The notes under the pieces are model-generated. The model did no database searches. It was not told the DNA's origin and was given only the letters and a program-made list of their open reading frames with translations. A stretch of 64,000 nucleotides of DNA. Source: Flavobacteriaceae bacterium (GTDB lineage Bacteria; Bacteroidota; Bacteroidia; Flavobacteriales; Flavobacteriaceae). The stretch covers positions 1 through 64,000 of the forward strand of contig JAFMCL010000001.1 of assembly GCA_017857815.1 (NCBI GenBank). Reading direction: 5' to 3'. This document shows, one piece after another, positions 36,276 to 45,551 of this stretch. How positions within the stretch are numbered: position 1 is the stretch's first letter; every line of letters starts with the position of its first letter. The position numbers and the translations under genes are program-made.

Positions 36276-36758
36276 ATGAATAAATTTTTATTCCTACTCC
36301 TCCTTTTTCCTTTAATTTCTATTGGCCAAATTCAAGAAATAAACAGCGAAGAACTCCTTGGCGAATTGATTGGACAATTAAAAAATGGGTATGGCGACCC
36401 TGAGGTAAGCCTTAGAAATAAAGACGATCGCTATGTTTTCACATATAGAAACCGACGCTTCGATCATTTAACACAATACGGTACTTTCCAATTTAAATGC
36501 TCTAAGGACGAGCTTGACTTATTCTTCAATTTTTTGGTTTCAAATCTTGATAGTGTAAGCAGAAAAAGAAGATTTATTGAGAAAACATTGAAAATTCCTA
36601 CAGGAATTCTTCAATTAAATTTCAATAGACGCTTGGGAAATAATTATGTTCAAATAATGCATACTCCAAAAAATATTGATGGTTTAGAACAACTCCTGCC
36701 TATAAACAAAAAACAATTGATTAAACTATTCGGAAAACAAAAGAGCTTTTCAAAATAA
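36276..36758 (+). CDS. Secreted protein of unknown function
   Basis: A 160-residue protein with a clear signal peptide (MNKFLFLLLLFPLISIGQ). The mature part is basic and mixed alpha/beta with no motif I recognise; segments such as RYVFTYRNRRFDHLTQYGTF and YVQIMHTPKN suggest a compact beta-rich domain. It follows the sulfatase gene after 128 bases of very AT-rich DNA and converges on the PhyH gene. The function is unknown. The signal peptide and normal codon use support a real gene. Confidence 0.65.
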   Translation: MNKFLFLLLLFPLISIGQIQEINSEELLGELIGQLKNGYGDPEVSLRNKDDRYVFTYRNRRFDHLTQYGTFQFKCSKDELDLFFNFLVSNLDSVSRKRRFIEKTLKIPTGILQLNFNRRLGNNYVQIMHTPKNIDGLEQLLPINKKQLIKLFGKQKSFSK

Positions 36759-36786
36759 TTTCTCCAATTTGAATTGGTGAATGTAT

Positions 36787-37596
36787 TTATGGATACAGGA
36801 TTGGATTTAATGGACTATCAATTACGGTATCTACTGAAACACCTGGACACCAAGTTTCCGAATCATTTTGTTGACCTTCATTTTCAGGTTTCTTTAGTCG
36901 CGTTTCCTTATCCATATAGATCACTGTCATAACCCGACGCATTTCATCAGTAGTGTTTGCACCTGCACGATGAAACACCCATCCGGAATGAAAACTGACT
37001 TCCCCTAAATCAAAAGGCTCAATAATGTGCTTAAAGTCAGTAACTCTTAATCTATTTTCAATCCTCTCTTCACTATGGTCACTTATGGCCAAATCTCTTC
37101 CTTCTTGAATTTGATGACTTCCTGCGCTAAACTCCAGGGGACCCATGTTTTTCGGAACCGCTTGAAGTGGAATCCATGCCGTAATGGTTCGATCGTTGTC
37201 CAAAGGCCAATAATATTGGTCAGCATGCCAAGGCGTAATACCACCATGGGCTTCTTTGTATAAAGCTTGATCGTGATACATTCTAACGCCCTCAACTTCC
37301 ATTAATGATGCCGCAATTTTAGCCAAACGTTTTGAGAAAATAAATTCTTTTACCTGTTCATCCTCTCGCCACAAATTAAACAATTGTAAAAATGCTTTAC
37401 CGTAGGTATCCCTTTGTTCCATTGGCCTAGCGTTTTTATTTAATCGATCTACGGCCTTGTCGATAGAACTCCCATAATGATCCAACACTTCTTTAGAAAA
37501 AACCTGCTTTAACTTGATGTAGCGATTTTTTTGATAAAAGTCAACGGCAGACTGATCCAGAGCATAATGGGTATTTAATTCATTAAGAACAGACAT
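36787..37596 (-). CDS. Phytanoyl-CoA dioxygenase (PhyH) family oxygenase
   Basis: A 269-residue Fe(II)/2-oxoglutarate-dependent oxygenase of the PhyH family. The facial triad is readable as the H-x-D in TPWHADQYYWPL and the distal His in FHSGWVFHRAGAN, followed by the 2-oxoglutarate Arg in MRRVMTVIYMD. GPLEFSAGSH is a family hallmark. The substrate cannot be deduced; relatives hydroxylate fatty acids, ectoine or small metabolites. It is a single gene, divergent from the TrpB2-like gene. Confidence 0.85.
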   Translation of the reverse strand: MSVLNELNTHYALDQSAVDFYQKNRYIKLKQVFSKEVLDHYGSSIDKAVDRLNKNARPMEQRDTYGKAFLQLFNLWREDEQVKEFIFSKRLAKIAASLMEVEGVRMYHDQALYKEAHGGITPWHADQYYWPLDNDRTITAWIPLQAVPKNMGPLEFSAGSHQIQEGRDLAISDHSEERIENRLRVTDFKHIIEPFDLGEVSFHSGWVFHRAGANTTDEMRRVMTVIYMDKETRLKKPENEGQQNDSETWCPGVSVDTVIDSPLNPILYP

Positions 37597-37720
37597 AAAA
37601 CATTAGATTTGAATCTAAAGTTAAGTAATTTTTAAAGGCATAAAAATCTCAAAGAATAAAAGTGTCTAAAAACAAGTCAAAATAAATTTGATTAAATTGA
37701 GGTTTAAAATTTAAAAAAAC

Positions 37721-39082
37721 ATGGAACGTAAAATTATTTTAAGCGAAAAAGAAATCCCAGATAAATGGTATAATATCGTTGCAGATATGCCTAACAAACC
37801 CCTACCCCCTTTAAATCCAGGTACTCTTGAACCGATAGGCCCGGAGGCTTTAGCTCCTTTGTTCCCAATGGAATTGATTAAACAGGAAGTAAGTATGGAA
37901 AAATATATTGACATTCCTGATGAGGTAAGAAATATCTACGGCATGTGGCGTCCAACGCCTGTTTATCGAGCTTACAATCTTGAAAAAGCACTGGATACTC
38001 CCGCAAAAATATATTACAAATATGAGGGAGTAAGTCCAACTGGATCTCACAAACCCAACACTGCCGTAGCGCAAGCCTATTATAATAAGCAAGAGGGAAT
38101 CAAAAAAATCACCACCGAAACCGGTGCAGGCCAGTGGGGAAGTGCCCTAAGTTTTGCTTGTCAACACTTCGGTATTGAGTGCGAGGTTTTTATGGTTAAA
38201 CTCTCCTATTTACACAAACCCCATCGTAAAGTGATGATGAATACTTGGGGAGCCACCGTCCACCCTTCTCCTTCAAATGCTACTGAAATAGGGAAGAAAA
38301 TATTAGCCGAAAACCCTGACACAACTGGGTCATTGGGGATTGCTATTTCTGAGGCCGTGGAACGTGCCGCAACAAATGATGATACAAAATATGCACTTGG
38401 AAGTGTATTAAACCATGTTAAATTGCACCAAACCATTATCGGTCAAGAAGCGATACTGCAAATGGAAAAAGCGGGAGACCTGCCCGATGTTGTTATTGCT
38501 CCTTTTGGAGGAGGATCTAATTTTGCAGGTTTAGCATTTCCCTTTTTAAGATTGAACTTTGAGGAGGGTAAATCTATTAGGTGTATTGCAAGCGAGCCAG
38601 CTTCTTGCCCAAAACTAACCCGCGGACAATTCAGATACGACTTTGGAGACACCGCTGGGATGACTCCCTTGCTTCCGATGTATACTTTGGGACACGACTT
38701 TGTTCCTGCACCAATTCATGCAGGAGGATTGCGCTATCATGGTGCAGGGGTCATTGTGAGTCAATTGCTAAAAGATAAATTGATTGAAGCCAGATCTCAT
38801 GACAATTTAGAAGTATTCGAAGCAGGAGTAAAATTTGCACGAGCCGAGGGAATTATTCCTGCTCCAGAAGCAAATCATGGAATTGCTACTGCCATTGCAG
38901 AAGCAGAGCGTTGCAAAAGAGAAGGGAAATCAGAAACTATTTTATTCAACCTTTGTGGGCATGGAAATTTTGACATGAAAGCTTATGAAGATTATTTTGC
39001 AGGAAAGATTGTGAAACACGAATTGAGCAAAGCAGAAATTGATGCTTCTTTAGCCAAGCTCGACACGCCGTTAATTCCGTAA
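37721..39082 (+). CDS. TrpB2-type tryptophan synthase beta-like PLP enzyme
   Basis: A 453-residue PLP enzyme of the TrpB2 branch. The PLP lysine is in [28 protein letters not shown] carries the catalytic Glu with the TrpB2-type Trp after Gln, and FGGGSNFAG binds the phosphate. The long N-terminal extension (about 60 residues with [12 protein letters not shown]) is typical of TrpB2. It condenses indole with serine. No trpA or other trp genes lie nearby, so it may act as a stand-alone indole salvage enzyme. A terminator follows. Confidence 0.9.
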   Translation: MERKIILSEKEIPDKWYNIVADMPNKPLPPLNPGTLEPIGPEALAPLFPMELIKQEVSMEKYIDIPDEVRNIYGMWRPTPVYRAYNLEKALDTPAKIYYKYEGVSPTGSHKPNTAVAQAYYNKQEGIKKITTETGAGQWGSALSFACQHFGIECEVFMVKLSYLHKPHRKVMMNTWGATVHPSPSNATEIGKKILAENPDTTGSLGIAISEAVERAATNDDTKYALGSVLNHVKLHQTIIGQEAILQMEKAGDLPDVVIAPFGGGSNFAGLAFPFLRLNFEEGKSIRCIASEPASCPKLTRGQFRYDFGDTAGMTPLLPMYTLGHDFVPAPIHAGGLRYHGAGVIVSQLLKDKLIEARSHDNLEVFEAGVKFARAEGIIPAPEANHGIATAIAEAERCKREGKSETILFNLCGHGNFDMKAYEDYFAGKIVKHELSKAEIDASLAKLDTPLIP

Positions 39083-39105
39083 TTACTTAAAGATTAATAG
39101 CTAAG

Positions 39106-39138
39106 AAAAGCTTAAATCTTAGGGTTTAAGCTTTTTTT
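39106..39138 (+). terminator. Rho-independent terminator after the TrpB2-like gene
   Basis: AAAAGCTTAAA pairs with TTTAAGCTTTT around an eight-base loop, then runs into a T tract. It lies 24 bases after the stop codon at 39082. Confidence 0.82.
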
Positions 39139-39374
39139 AATTATGTCCGAAAAAAAGTATCGCAAATATTTGTGAAAAATTCCTACAGAGACAAACTGTT
39201 TCATTTCCAAATAGCATTAGGGTTTAATCTCATTCAAACAATCCATACTACTACTCTCATTGATTGTTTAGCGCATCACTTGCCAAAAAATAAAATCATT
39301 TTAAAGTTAATTTGGAAAAGAAATTGATTTTTTTGAAAATTAGTTGAATTTCACTTAAAAGATCATATAAAACC
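39139..39374. other. Intergenic region, no supported gene
   Basis: AT-rich DNA between the TrpB2 terminator and the FMN-binding protein gene. Short inverted pieces such as AAACAATC and GATTGTTT (39237-39268 region) occur, but no convincing operator, RNA or coding signal was seen. Confidence 0.4.
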
Positions 39375-40034
39375 TTGGAATTCAGTAAGTCAGAATTAAA
39401 TAAAGTAAAACGTGGTGCAAAGAAAGCGACCTATAACAAAAAGGAAATATATCAGATTTTAGACGCAACAGAAATTTGTAATGTTGCATTTATATACAGA
39501 GGAAGAGCTTTTGTTCAGCCGATTAATTATGGGAGAGATGGGGATTCGATATACCTCCACGGAGCCTTAAAAAACAGAATGAGCAATGCTCTGATCGAAT
39601 CAGGTGAAGCTTCGCTTAGTGTAATGTTGCTAGACGCCATGAAACTAACAAGGTCAGCTTTTCATCATTCGGTTAATTATCGTTCCGTAACGGTTTTTGG
39701 AAAGGTAAGCGAATTAAAATCAGATGTTGAAAAGCTTAAAGGACTTAAAAGCATTATAAATCATTTTGTTCCAAATCGATGGGAGTTTTGCCGAGCACCA
39801 AATAAAAATGAACTAAAGGCAACAAGGGTCATTGAAATTAAGATTGAAACAGCTGCTGCAAAAATAGCAAACGGACCAATTGAAGATAAAGAATCAGATC
39901 TTGACTTAGACTTTTGGGCTGGAGAAATACCTGTCAAAACTTCATATTTTCGACCTATTCCTGACAATAAACTGAGCAAAGAAATTGAAATTCCTAAACA
40001 CATTATGGAGTTTTATAAAAACAAAAATGGATGA
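39375..40034 (+). CDS. Pyridoxamine 5'-phosphate oxidase-like FMN-binding protein (Nim-like)
   Basis: A 219-residue split-barrel flavin-binding protein. The segment ICNVAFIYRGRAFVQPINYGR, then IYLHGALKNRM and HSVNYRSVTVFGKVSEL fit the PNPOx-like/nitroimidazole-resistance (NimA) family, cytoplasmic FMN-dependent reductases. The C-terminal LDFWAGEIPVKTSYFRPIPD is also conserved in that group. The start is a TTG at 39375, because the first ATG lies beyond the beginning of the conserved barrel. The reaction is unknown. Confidence 0.82.
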   Translation: MEFSKSELNKVKRGAKKATYNKKEIYQILDATEICNVAFIYRGRAFVQPINYGRDGDSIYLHGALKNRMSNALIESGEASLSVMLLDAMKLTRSAFHHSVNYRSVTVFGKVSELKSDVEKLKGLKSIINHFVPNRWEFCRAPNKNELKATRVIEIKIETAAAKIANGPIEDKESDLDLDFWAGEIPVKTSYFRPIPDNKLSKEIEIPKHIMEFYKNKNG

Positions 40035-40100
40035 ATAGCTTGCATAATAATTTAACATAACAACACGTCAAAAATCTATTAACTATCTTTGAAATAAAAA

Positions 40101-40754
40101 ATGAAAGAAATGACTTTATTGATCAGCCTATTTATTTTTAATACTTGTAATTTAATTAGTCCAAAACCCGTTGATAACAAATCACAGTTATGGACTCCTC
40201 CTTCAATTTCACAAGGCATGGAAAAAGCCTATTTTGCCTCTGGTTGTTTTTGGTGCGTAGAAGCTATTTTTGAAAGTGTCGAAGGAGTACAAGAAGCCCA
40301 TTCGGGTTATTCTGGTGGTAAAACAAAGAACCCCACTTATAGCCAAATCGGATACGGTAATACTGGACACGCTGAAGCGGTTGAAGTCATTTACGATCCA
40401 AAAGTGGTTAGTTTTAAAACACTAGTAGAAGTGTTTTTTGGTTCTCATGATCCAACAACGCTAAACAGACAAGGTCCTGATAGAGGTACTCAATATCGCT
40501 CAATTGCTTTTTACCAAAATGATACAGAAAAAATTACCATCGATAGTTATATTGTTAAATTGATTGAGGAAGAAGTTTATTCTAATAAGATTGTTACAGA
40601 AGTTACTCCTTTGGTAAAATTCTATTATGCGGAGGAATACCATCAAGATTATGAAAAAATAAATCCTGAGAATTCTTATATCAGAAACGTTTCGATTCCT
40701 CGATTAAATCGATTTAAGGCAAAATATCCTCACTTATTAAAAGAGGCGCATTAA
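40101..40754 (+). CDS. msrA: Peptide-methionine (S)-S-oxide reductase MsrA, exported
   Basis: A 217-residue MsrA. The catalytic motif GCFWCVEAIF (Cys49 nucleophile), GYSGGKTKNPTY, GNTGHAEAVEV and EYHQDYEKINPENSYI are all present. The N-terminus is hydrophobic (LLISLFIFNTC), indicating export and possibly lipoprotein anchoring, although the lipobox is poor. It repairs oxidised methionine in envelope proteins. TATCTTTG at 40084-40091 resembles a -7 element but leaves almost no leader. Confidence 0.93.
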   Translation: MKEMTLLISLFIFNTCNLISPKPVDNKSQLWTPPSISQGMEKAYFASGCFWCVEAIFESVEGVQEAHSGYSGGKTKNPTYSQIGYGNTGHAEAVEVIYDPKVVSFKTLVEVFFGSHDPTTLNRQGPDRGTQYRSIAFYQNDTEKITIDSYIVKLIEEEVYSNKIVTEVTPLVKFYYAEEYHQDYEKINPENSYIRNVSIPRLNRFKAKYPHLLKEAH

Positions 40755-40763
40755 ATATAATTT

Positions 40764-41345
40764 TTAAATTGATTTCCGAATCCAACTCAAGGGTTGGATA
40801 TATTTATTCCATAGGAAATAAAAGAAATAACCCATTATGGATCCAAAAACAATCCCCGAAACCACATCAAGAGGGTAGTGTACCCCAATGTAGATTCGAC
40901 TGTAAGCAATCAATCCCGCAAGAGAAATAAAAAAGAATGGAAGTCGCTTCTGATAGCCAAACAATAGTTTTGAGAAAAAAACTGCTAAGGCAAACGAGTT
41001 AGAGGAATGTCCAGAAAAATATCCATAAAAACCTCCACAACCAGACTTAACCAGCCTTACCAACCCTTCTATTTCAGGTTCATGGCATGGTCTTAGTCTT
41101 TGAAAGGTGTATTTGAACAAATTTGTCCCTTGGTCTGTAAATAAAATCAATATTCCTAAAACAGCAAGAAGGGTAAGTAAAGACTTAAAATTTGTTTTAC
41201 TTAAATAATAACAAGCGAAAAGTATGTATACAACAAAGTTGGTTGCCTTATTTGTCATTAACATCCAAAACCCGTCATAGGTTTGGCTTCCCAATCCATT
41301 GAGGAATAAAAAAAGTTCTTGATCAAGTGCAATTAAACTGTCCAA
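40764..41345 (-). CDS. PAP2 superfamily phosphatase
   Basis: A 193-residue membrane protein with about five helices. The three PAP2 phosphatase motifs are visible: KYTFQRLRP, the SGHSS motif with the catalytic His, and SRIYIGVHYPLD. Likely substrates are undecaprenyl pyrophosphate or another lipid phosphate at the inner membrane. It lies 3 bases after the small acidic protein gene and is co-oriented with the MATE exporter gene. Confidence 0.9.
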   Translation of the reverse strand: MDSLIALDQELFLFLNGLGSQTYDGFWMLMTNKATNFVVYILFACYYLSKTNFKSLLTLLAVLGILILFTDQGTNLFKYTFQRLRPCHEPEIEGLVRLVKSGCGGFYGYFSGHSSNSFALAVFFSKLLFGYQKRLPFFFISLAGLIAYSRIYIGVHYPLDVVSGIVFGSIMGYFFYFLWNKYIQPLSWIRKSI

Positions 41346-41348
41346 AAG

Positions 41349-41573
41349 CTATTCGAAATTTTCGATTTCTTGATCGTAATATTCCAGTGCCTGTTCAATT
41401 AAGTCAGAGGTATGCGTGGCCAACTCCTTTTCGTCTTCAGAATCAAATTCTTCAAACCAGTGTACCTCGTCATTGGCAACGTTGAGTAGAAAACGAGGGA
41501 ATTCTGTGTGTAAAATGAAAATTTCATCTTCGAGTTCCGAATTGTCAGCAATAAAAAATTTAGGTAAATCCAT
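41349..41573 (-). CDS. Small acidic protein, function unknown
   Basis: A 74-residue, strongly acidic cytoplasmic protein (many Glu and Asp, including FEEFDSEDEKELATH) without signal peptide or membrane helix. It sits 3 bases from both the MATE exporter and the PAP2 genes, which supports it as a real, co-expressed gene. I recall similar short proteins next to MATE genes in flavobacteria but no assigned function. Confidence 0.7.
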   Translation of the reverse strand: MDLPKFFIADNSELEDEIFILHTEFPRFLLNVANDEVHWFEEFDSEDEKELATHTSDLIEQALEYYDQEIENFE

Positions 41574-41576
41574 TGA

Positions 41577-42959
41577 TTAAATGTTCTGATTTAATATTAA
41601 TTTTTTGGTAAGATACTGAAATCTCCAAATTAAAAGCGACGCGGACAATGTTAATCCAAAGAGAAGTCCTATCCAAATTCCTGATGCGCCCAAATCTGTT
41701 TTAATTCCAAGGTAGTAGGCAATCGGAAAACCAAACAAGCCATATGCCATAAAAATAAGCAAAGCAGGCAGATTGACATCTTGAAGCCCTCGTAATGCAC
41801 CGAGCACAACTGCTTGTAAACCATCTGAAATTTGAAACAAGGCTGCAATAAGGAGTAAATTTGAGGCCAATTTAACAACGATAATTACATCATCATAAAT
41901 TAAAGGGTTGTTACTGTCAAGGTAAAGCCAAGGGAGATATTCGTGAGTTGCAATAAAAAAAAGTGCAAACACTACATCCATAATAAATATTAAAAAGAAG
42001 GTTGAAATTGCAATTCTTCTCAATTCTAAAAAATTATTTTTTCCTTTTTGATTTCCTACTCGAATCATTGCTGTAACTCCAACTCCAAGGGCAACCATAA
42101 AAGTCATGGAAGAAAGGTTGAGTGCGATTTGATTGGCAGCTTGTGGATTTTTACCTAATATTCCTGACATCCAAACAGCAGAAGTGAAAAAAGTTACTTC
42201 AAAAAACATTTGTAAGGCAGAAGGGAAACCAAGAGAGATGATCCTTTTAAATAGATTTAACTGCGCTTTAACCTTATAAATTTTTTGAGTATAAATCTTA
42301 AATTTCTTATTTGTTCGAACATTTACACCCATAAATAAAAGCATTGCAAAACGTGCGATTAAGGATCCTATTGCAGCACCTTCTACTCCAAGTTCTGGAA
42401 AACCAAAGCCTCCAAAAATAAATCCATAATTAAGAATAACATTAATTGCATTTCCCATTAGGGTGGCATACATCGCCAAACGTGTTTGAAATAGACCCTC
42501 CGCAAATTGTCTGAACCCTTGAAACGCAACCAATGGAATTAGAGAAATTGCCACCCAAAACAAATATGGATAAGCGAGCTCTACAACTTCTTCAGGTTGA
42601 CCCATTTGTTTGAGTAAGGGTTGAGAAAACAAAACAGCTATCGCTAAAAAGACACCTAAAAATGTACACAGGATTAATCCATGAAGGAAAACATTCCTGA
42701 CTTTATTTTCATCGTTAGCTCCATCTGCTTCCGCAATCATTGGAGTGATTGCTGTTGAGAATCCAATCCCAAGCGACATCGCTACGAAAAAAAAACTGTT
42801 GCCCAATGACACTGCTGCAAGTTCCGCAGTTCCCAGCTGCCCTACCATAATATTATCAATCAACTGGACAAGGGTGTGTCCAAGCATCCCAATGATAACT
42901 GGGTAAGCTAGTTTTAAATTGTATCTAAATTCTCGAGAGTAGTTGTTAAGTTTTACCAT
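41577..42959 (-). CDS. MATE family efflux transporter
   Basis: A 460-residue inner-membrane protein with about 12 helices in two MATE repeats. IIGMLGHTLVQLIDNIMVGQLGTAELAAVSLGN is represented by the conserved start block VQLIDNIMVGQLG, with FQGFRQFAEGLFQTR and the second-half QIALNLSSMTFMVALG. It exports cationic drugs or toxins with Na+ or H+. It precedes the small acidic protein and PAP2 genes with 3-base gaps. Confidence 0.92.
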   Translation of the reverse strand: MVKLNNYSREFRYNLKLAYPVIIGMLGHTLVQLIDNIMVGQLGTAELAAVSLGNSFFFVAMSLGIGFSTAITPMIAEADGANDENKVRNVFLHGLILCTFLGVFLAIAVLFSQPLLKQMGQPEEVVELAYPYLFWVAISLIPLVAFQGFRQFAEGLFQTRLAMYATLMGNAINVILNYGFIFGGFGFPELGVEGAAIGSLIARFAMLLFMGVNVRTNKKFKIYTQKIYKVKAQLNLFKRIISLGFPSALQMFFEVTFFTSAVWMSGILGKNPQAANQIALNLSSMTFMVALGVGVTAMIRVGNQKGKNNFLELRRIAISTFFLIFIMDVVFALFFIATHEYLPWLYLDSNNPLIYDDVIIVVKLASNLLLIAALFQISDGLQAVVLGALRGLQDVNLPALLIFMAYGLFGFPIAYYLGIKTDLGASGIWIGLLFGLTLSASLLIWRFQYLTKKLILNQNI

Positions 42960-42987
42960 TTAGGCTTTAAAGGGAATGAATAAGCTT

Positions 42988-44370
42988 TTATTCAAAACCA
43001 AATTGATCTGTAAGATACACCAAAGCTGCCATGGTCGCACCTCCCAATTCTAATTCGCGTTTATTGATGGCGTCAAAGGTATCCATTTCGGAATGGTGAT
43101 GATCAAAATACCTTTGCGAATCGGGGCGTAAGCCTGCTAAAACAGTTTTGTCATTTTTTAGAGGTGCAACATCTGCGGCACTTCCTCCCTTTTTAAAATA
43201 ATGAATTAAATACGGTTCAAAATAATCTTTCCAGGTAAGGATTTTATTAAAGTAATCATCATTGCAATCAAAACTAAATCCTCTTGGAGAAAATCCTCCT
43301 GCGTCCGATTCAACCGCTAAGACGTGTTCCTCTTTTAGTTTTTCAGTTCGCTTTGCATAAGCCGCTGCTCCACGTCCTCCGTTTTCTTCATTCATAAAAA
43401 GCACAACGCGAAGGGTGTTTTTCGGCCTGAATTTTAATGATTTGAATATGTTTAAAACCTCCATAGATTGAACCACACCAGCTCCATCATCATGTGCGCC
43501 ATCGCCTAAATCCCAGGAATCTAAATGTCCTCCAACCAAAATAATTTTTTCCGGATTTTCGGAACCTTTTATTTCTCCGATTACATTATAAGATTTTACG
43601 TCTGGATAGTTTTTACAATTTTGTTTTAAAAAAAATCGGAGTTTTGGGTTCAAGGCAATCATCGAACTCAAAAGTTGTGCGTCATTTGTACTAATGGCCG
43701 CTGCGGGAATGCGCCTTTTTATAGGCAAGTTTCCATAACTCATTACGCCGGTGTGCGGATAATCGTCTAATCGCAAGTTCATTGATCTAACTAAAACTGC
43801 AGCAGCTCCATATTTTGCAGCCATTTCTGCACCGTTGTAGCGCTGGTTGACACAACCAGAATAGGCTTGAAAAGTACTAATTAAATTCGCCTGCATGGGA
43901 CGATTAAAAAAAACGATTTTCCCTTTAATTTTTTCCTTTCCTAATTCAGCCAATTCCTCAAAGCTTTTTACTTCTATCACGTTAGCGCGAATACCTGAGG
44001 ATGGGGTCGCAATTGAGCCTCCCAATGCGCAAATATTTACATTAATTGTGTTCCCGGGGCTTGACTCGATATTGGCATACTCATAAGTACCACGAACCCA
44101 CTTAGGAACCATAACAGGCTGTAACCAAACAGAATCCAAGTCCAAACCTTTCAACTCTTCTTTAGCCCACAACACAGCTCTTTCTGCGTTGAGAGAGCCT
44201 GATAATCTTCCTCCAATGTCATTGGAAAGATGATCCAACCAATTGTAGCTTTTACTTTCGGTCAATGCAAAATCATAAATATTGCTTAACCGCTCTTCAA
44301 TTTCGCTTTTGGTTTGTCCGTATGAAAATAGACAAAACAAACAAATGATTAAAAAAACTATATTTTTCAT
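42988..44370 (-). CDS. M28 family metallopeptidase, secreted
   Basis: A 460-residue exported aminopeptidase or carboxypeptidase. The signal peptide ends near FSYGQ (residue 19). A protease-associated-type insert lies around residues 130-210. The M28 zinc site is readable: GGHLDSWDLGDGAHDDGAG (His and bridging Asp), MNEENGGRGA (Glu pair), ESDAGG and HHSEMDTFD. It degrades peptides in the periplasm or outside the cell. It lies 11 bases after the response regulator gene. Confidence 0.92.
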   Translation of the reverse strand: MKNIVFLIICLFCLFSYGQTKSEIEERLSNIYDFALTESKSYNWLDHLSNDIGGRLSGSLNAERAVLWAKEELKGLDLDSVWLQPVMVPKWVRGTYEYANIESSPGNTINVNICALGGSIATPSSGIRANVIEVKSFEELAELGKEKIKGKIVFFNRPMQANLISTFQAYSGCVNQRYNGAEMAAKYGAAAVLVRSMNLRLDDYPHTGVMSYGNLPIKRRIPAAAISTNDAQLLSSMIALNPKLRFFLKQNCKNYPDVKSYNVIGEIKGSENPEKIILVGGHLDSWDLGDGAHDDGAGVVQSMEVLNIFKSLKFRPKNTLRVVLFMNEENGGRGAAAYAKRTEKLKEEHVLAVESDAGGFSPRGFSFDCNDDYFNKILTWKDYFEPYLIHYFKKGGSAADVAPLKNDKTVLAGLRPDSQRYFDHHHSEMDTFDAINKRELELGGATMAALVYLTDQFGFE

Positions 44371-44381
44371 TATGGGTATTC

Positions 44382-45551
44382 TTAGTTTTGCTTGGAAGCA
44401 AATTGTTTTATATCATTTCCTGTAATGGGATTTTCTCCCAAAATCATTAAACGTTCGACTACGTTTCTTAGTTCTCGGATGTTACCCGTCCAAGGATAAT
44501 CCATCAACATTTTAACAGCATCCTTGGAAAAAGATTTCTCCTCAATACCTTGTTCTTTCGAGAGCGTATGTCTGAAATGTTCAACCAACAGCGGAATATC
44601 AGTTTTACGTTCGCTTAATAAGGGTACTTTAATAAGGATCACTGCCAAGCGGTGGTATAGGTCTTCTCTAAACTTACCTTCTGCAATCTCTTTACTGAGG
44701 TCTTTGTTTGTTGCTGAAATAATTCTTACATCAACTTTTATGTCTTTTTCACCGCCCACGCGTTGGATCTTACTTTCTTGAAGCGCCCTTAAAACTTTAG
44801 CTTGAGCAGCCAAACTCATGTCCGCAACTTCATCTAAGAAAACCGTCCCACCGTTGGCAATTTCGAATTTTCCTGCACGGTCTTTTACCGCAGATGTAAA
44901 AGCACCCTTAACGTGGCCAAACAACTCACTTTCAATCAAATCTGAAGGAATTGCAGCACAATTAACCTCAACAAAGGGGGCACTATTTCTTGTACTTTTT
45001 TGGTGTAACTGATGGGCCACCAATTCTTTACCCGTTCCATTTCCTCCTGTGATTAGGACTCTGGCTTCAGTTGGAGCAACCTTTTCGATAAGGTTATGAA
45101 TTTCATCAATCTCTTTTGATTCACCAATAATGGTGTACTTTTTTGCAATTTTCTTTTTAAGAATCTTGTTTTCAGTAACCAATTCCTTGGTTTCAAGTGC
45201 ATGCCTTACAGCATTAAGCAATCGATTTAAATCAGGTGGTTTTAATATAAAATCATATGCTCCTAATTTCATTGCTTCAACTGCAATGGCAACATTACCA
45301 TGACCCGTTAACAAAATAAAAGGAACTAAAATTTCTTTTTCTCTAGCTTTTTGTAATACCTCAATGCCATCCATCTTGGGCATTTTAATATCACATAAAA
45401 CCAAGTCAAATTCTTCCTTTAAAAGTCTATTAAGTCCTAATTTACCCTCCTCTTCTTCTGAAATTTGATAATCTTCGCTTTCCTCGCTAAGTATTCGAAC
45501 CAAGACCCTTCTTATGGGTTCTTCATCTTCTATTATTAGAATTTTTTTCAT
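44382..45551 (-). CDS. Sigma-54-type response regulator without DNA-binding domain
   Basis: A 389-residue protein with an N-terminal receiver (acidic pocket near residues 9-11, phospho-acceptor D54 in LVLCDIKMPKMDG, T82 and K104 region) and an AAA+ domain (Walker A GGNGTGKE 169-176, GAFTSA loop 216-221, Walker B GTVFLDEVADM, R-finger region FREDLYHRL). The loop has Ser in place of the usual Gly of GAFTGA. The protein stops shortly after the AAA+ lid at ITGNDIKQFASKQN, without a Fis-type helix-turn-helix. It overlaps mscS by 4 bases. A sensor kinase is not nearby. Confidence 0.88.
   Translation of the reverse strand: MKKILIIEDEEPIRRVLVRILSEESEDYQISEEEEGKLGLNRLLKEEFDLVLCDIKMPKMDGIEVLQKAREKEILVPFILLTGHGNVAIAVEAMKLGAYDFILKPPDLNRLLNAVRHALETKELVTENKILKKKIAKKYTIIGESKEIDEIHNLIEKVAPTEARVLITGGNGTGKELVAHQLHQKSTRNSAPFVEVNCAAIPSDLIESELFGHVKGAFTSAVKDRAGKFEIANGGTVFLDEVADMSLAAQAKVLRALQESKIQRVGGEKDIKVDVRIISATNKDLSKEIAEGKFREDLYHRLAVILIKVPLLSERKTDIPLLVEHFRHTLSKEQGIEEKSFSKDAVKMLMDYPWTGNIRELRNVVERLMILGENPITGNDIKQFASKQN

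Noticed and set aside
36759-36786. CCAATT/AATTGG inverted repeat between two convergent genes as a terminator
   Set aside because: The stem is only six AT-rich pairs with a two-base loop and no T tract, so it is not convincing.
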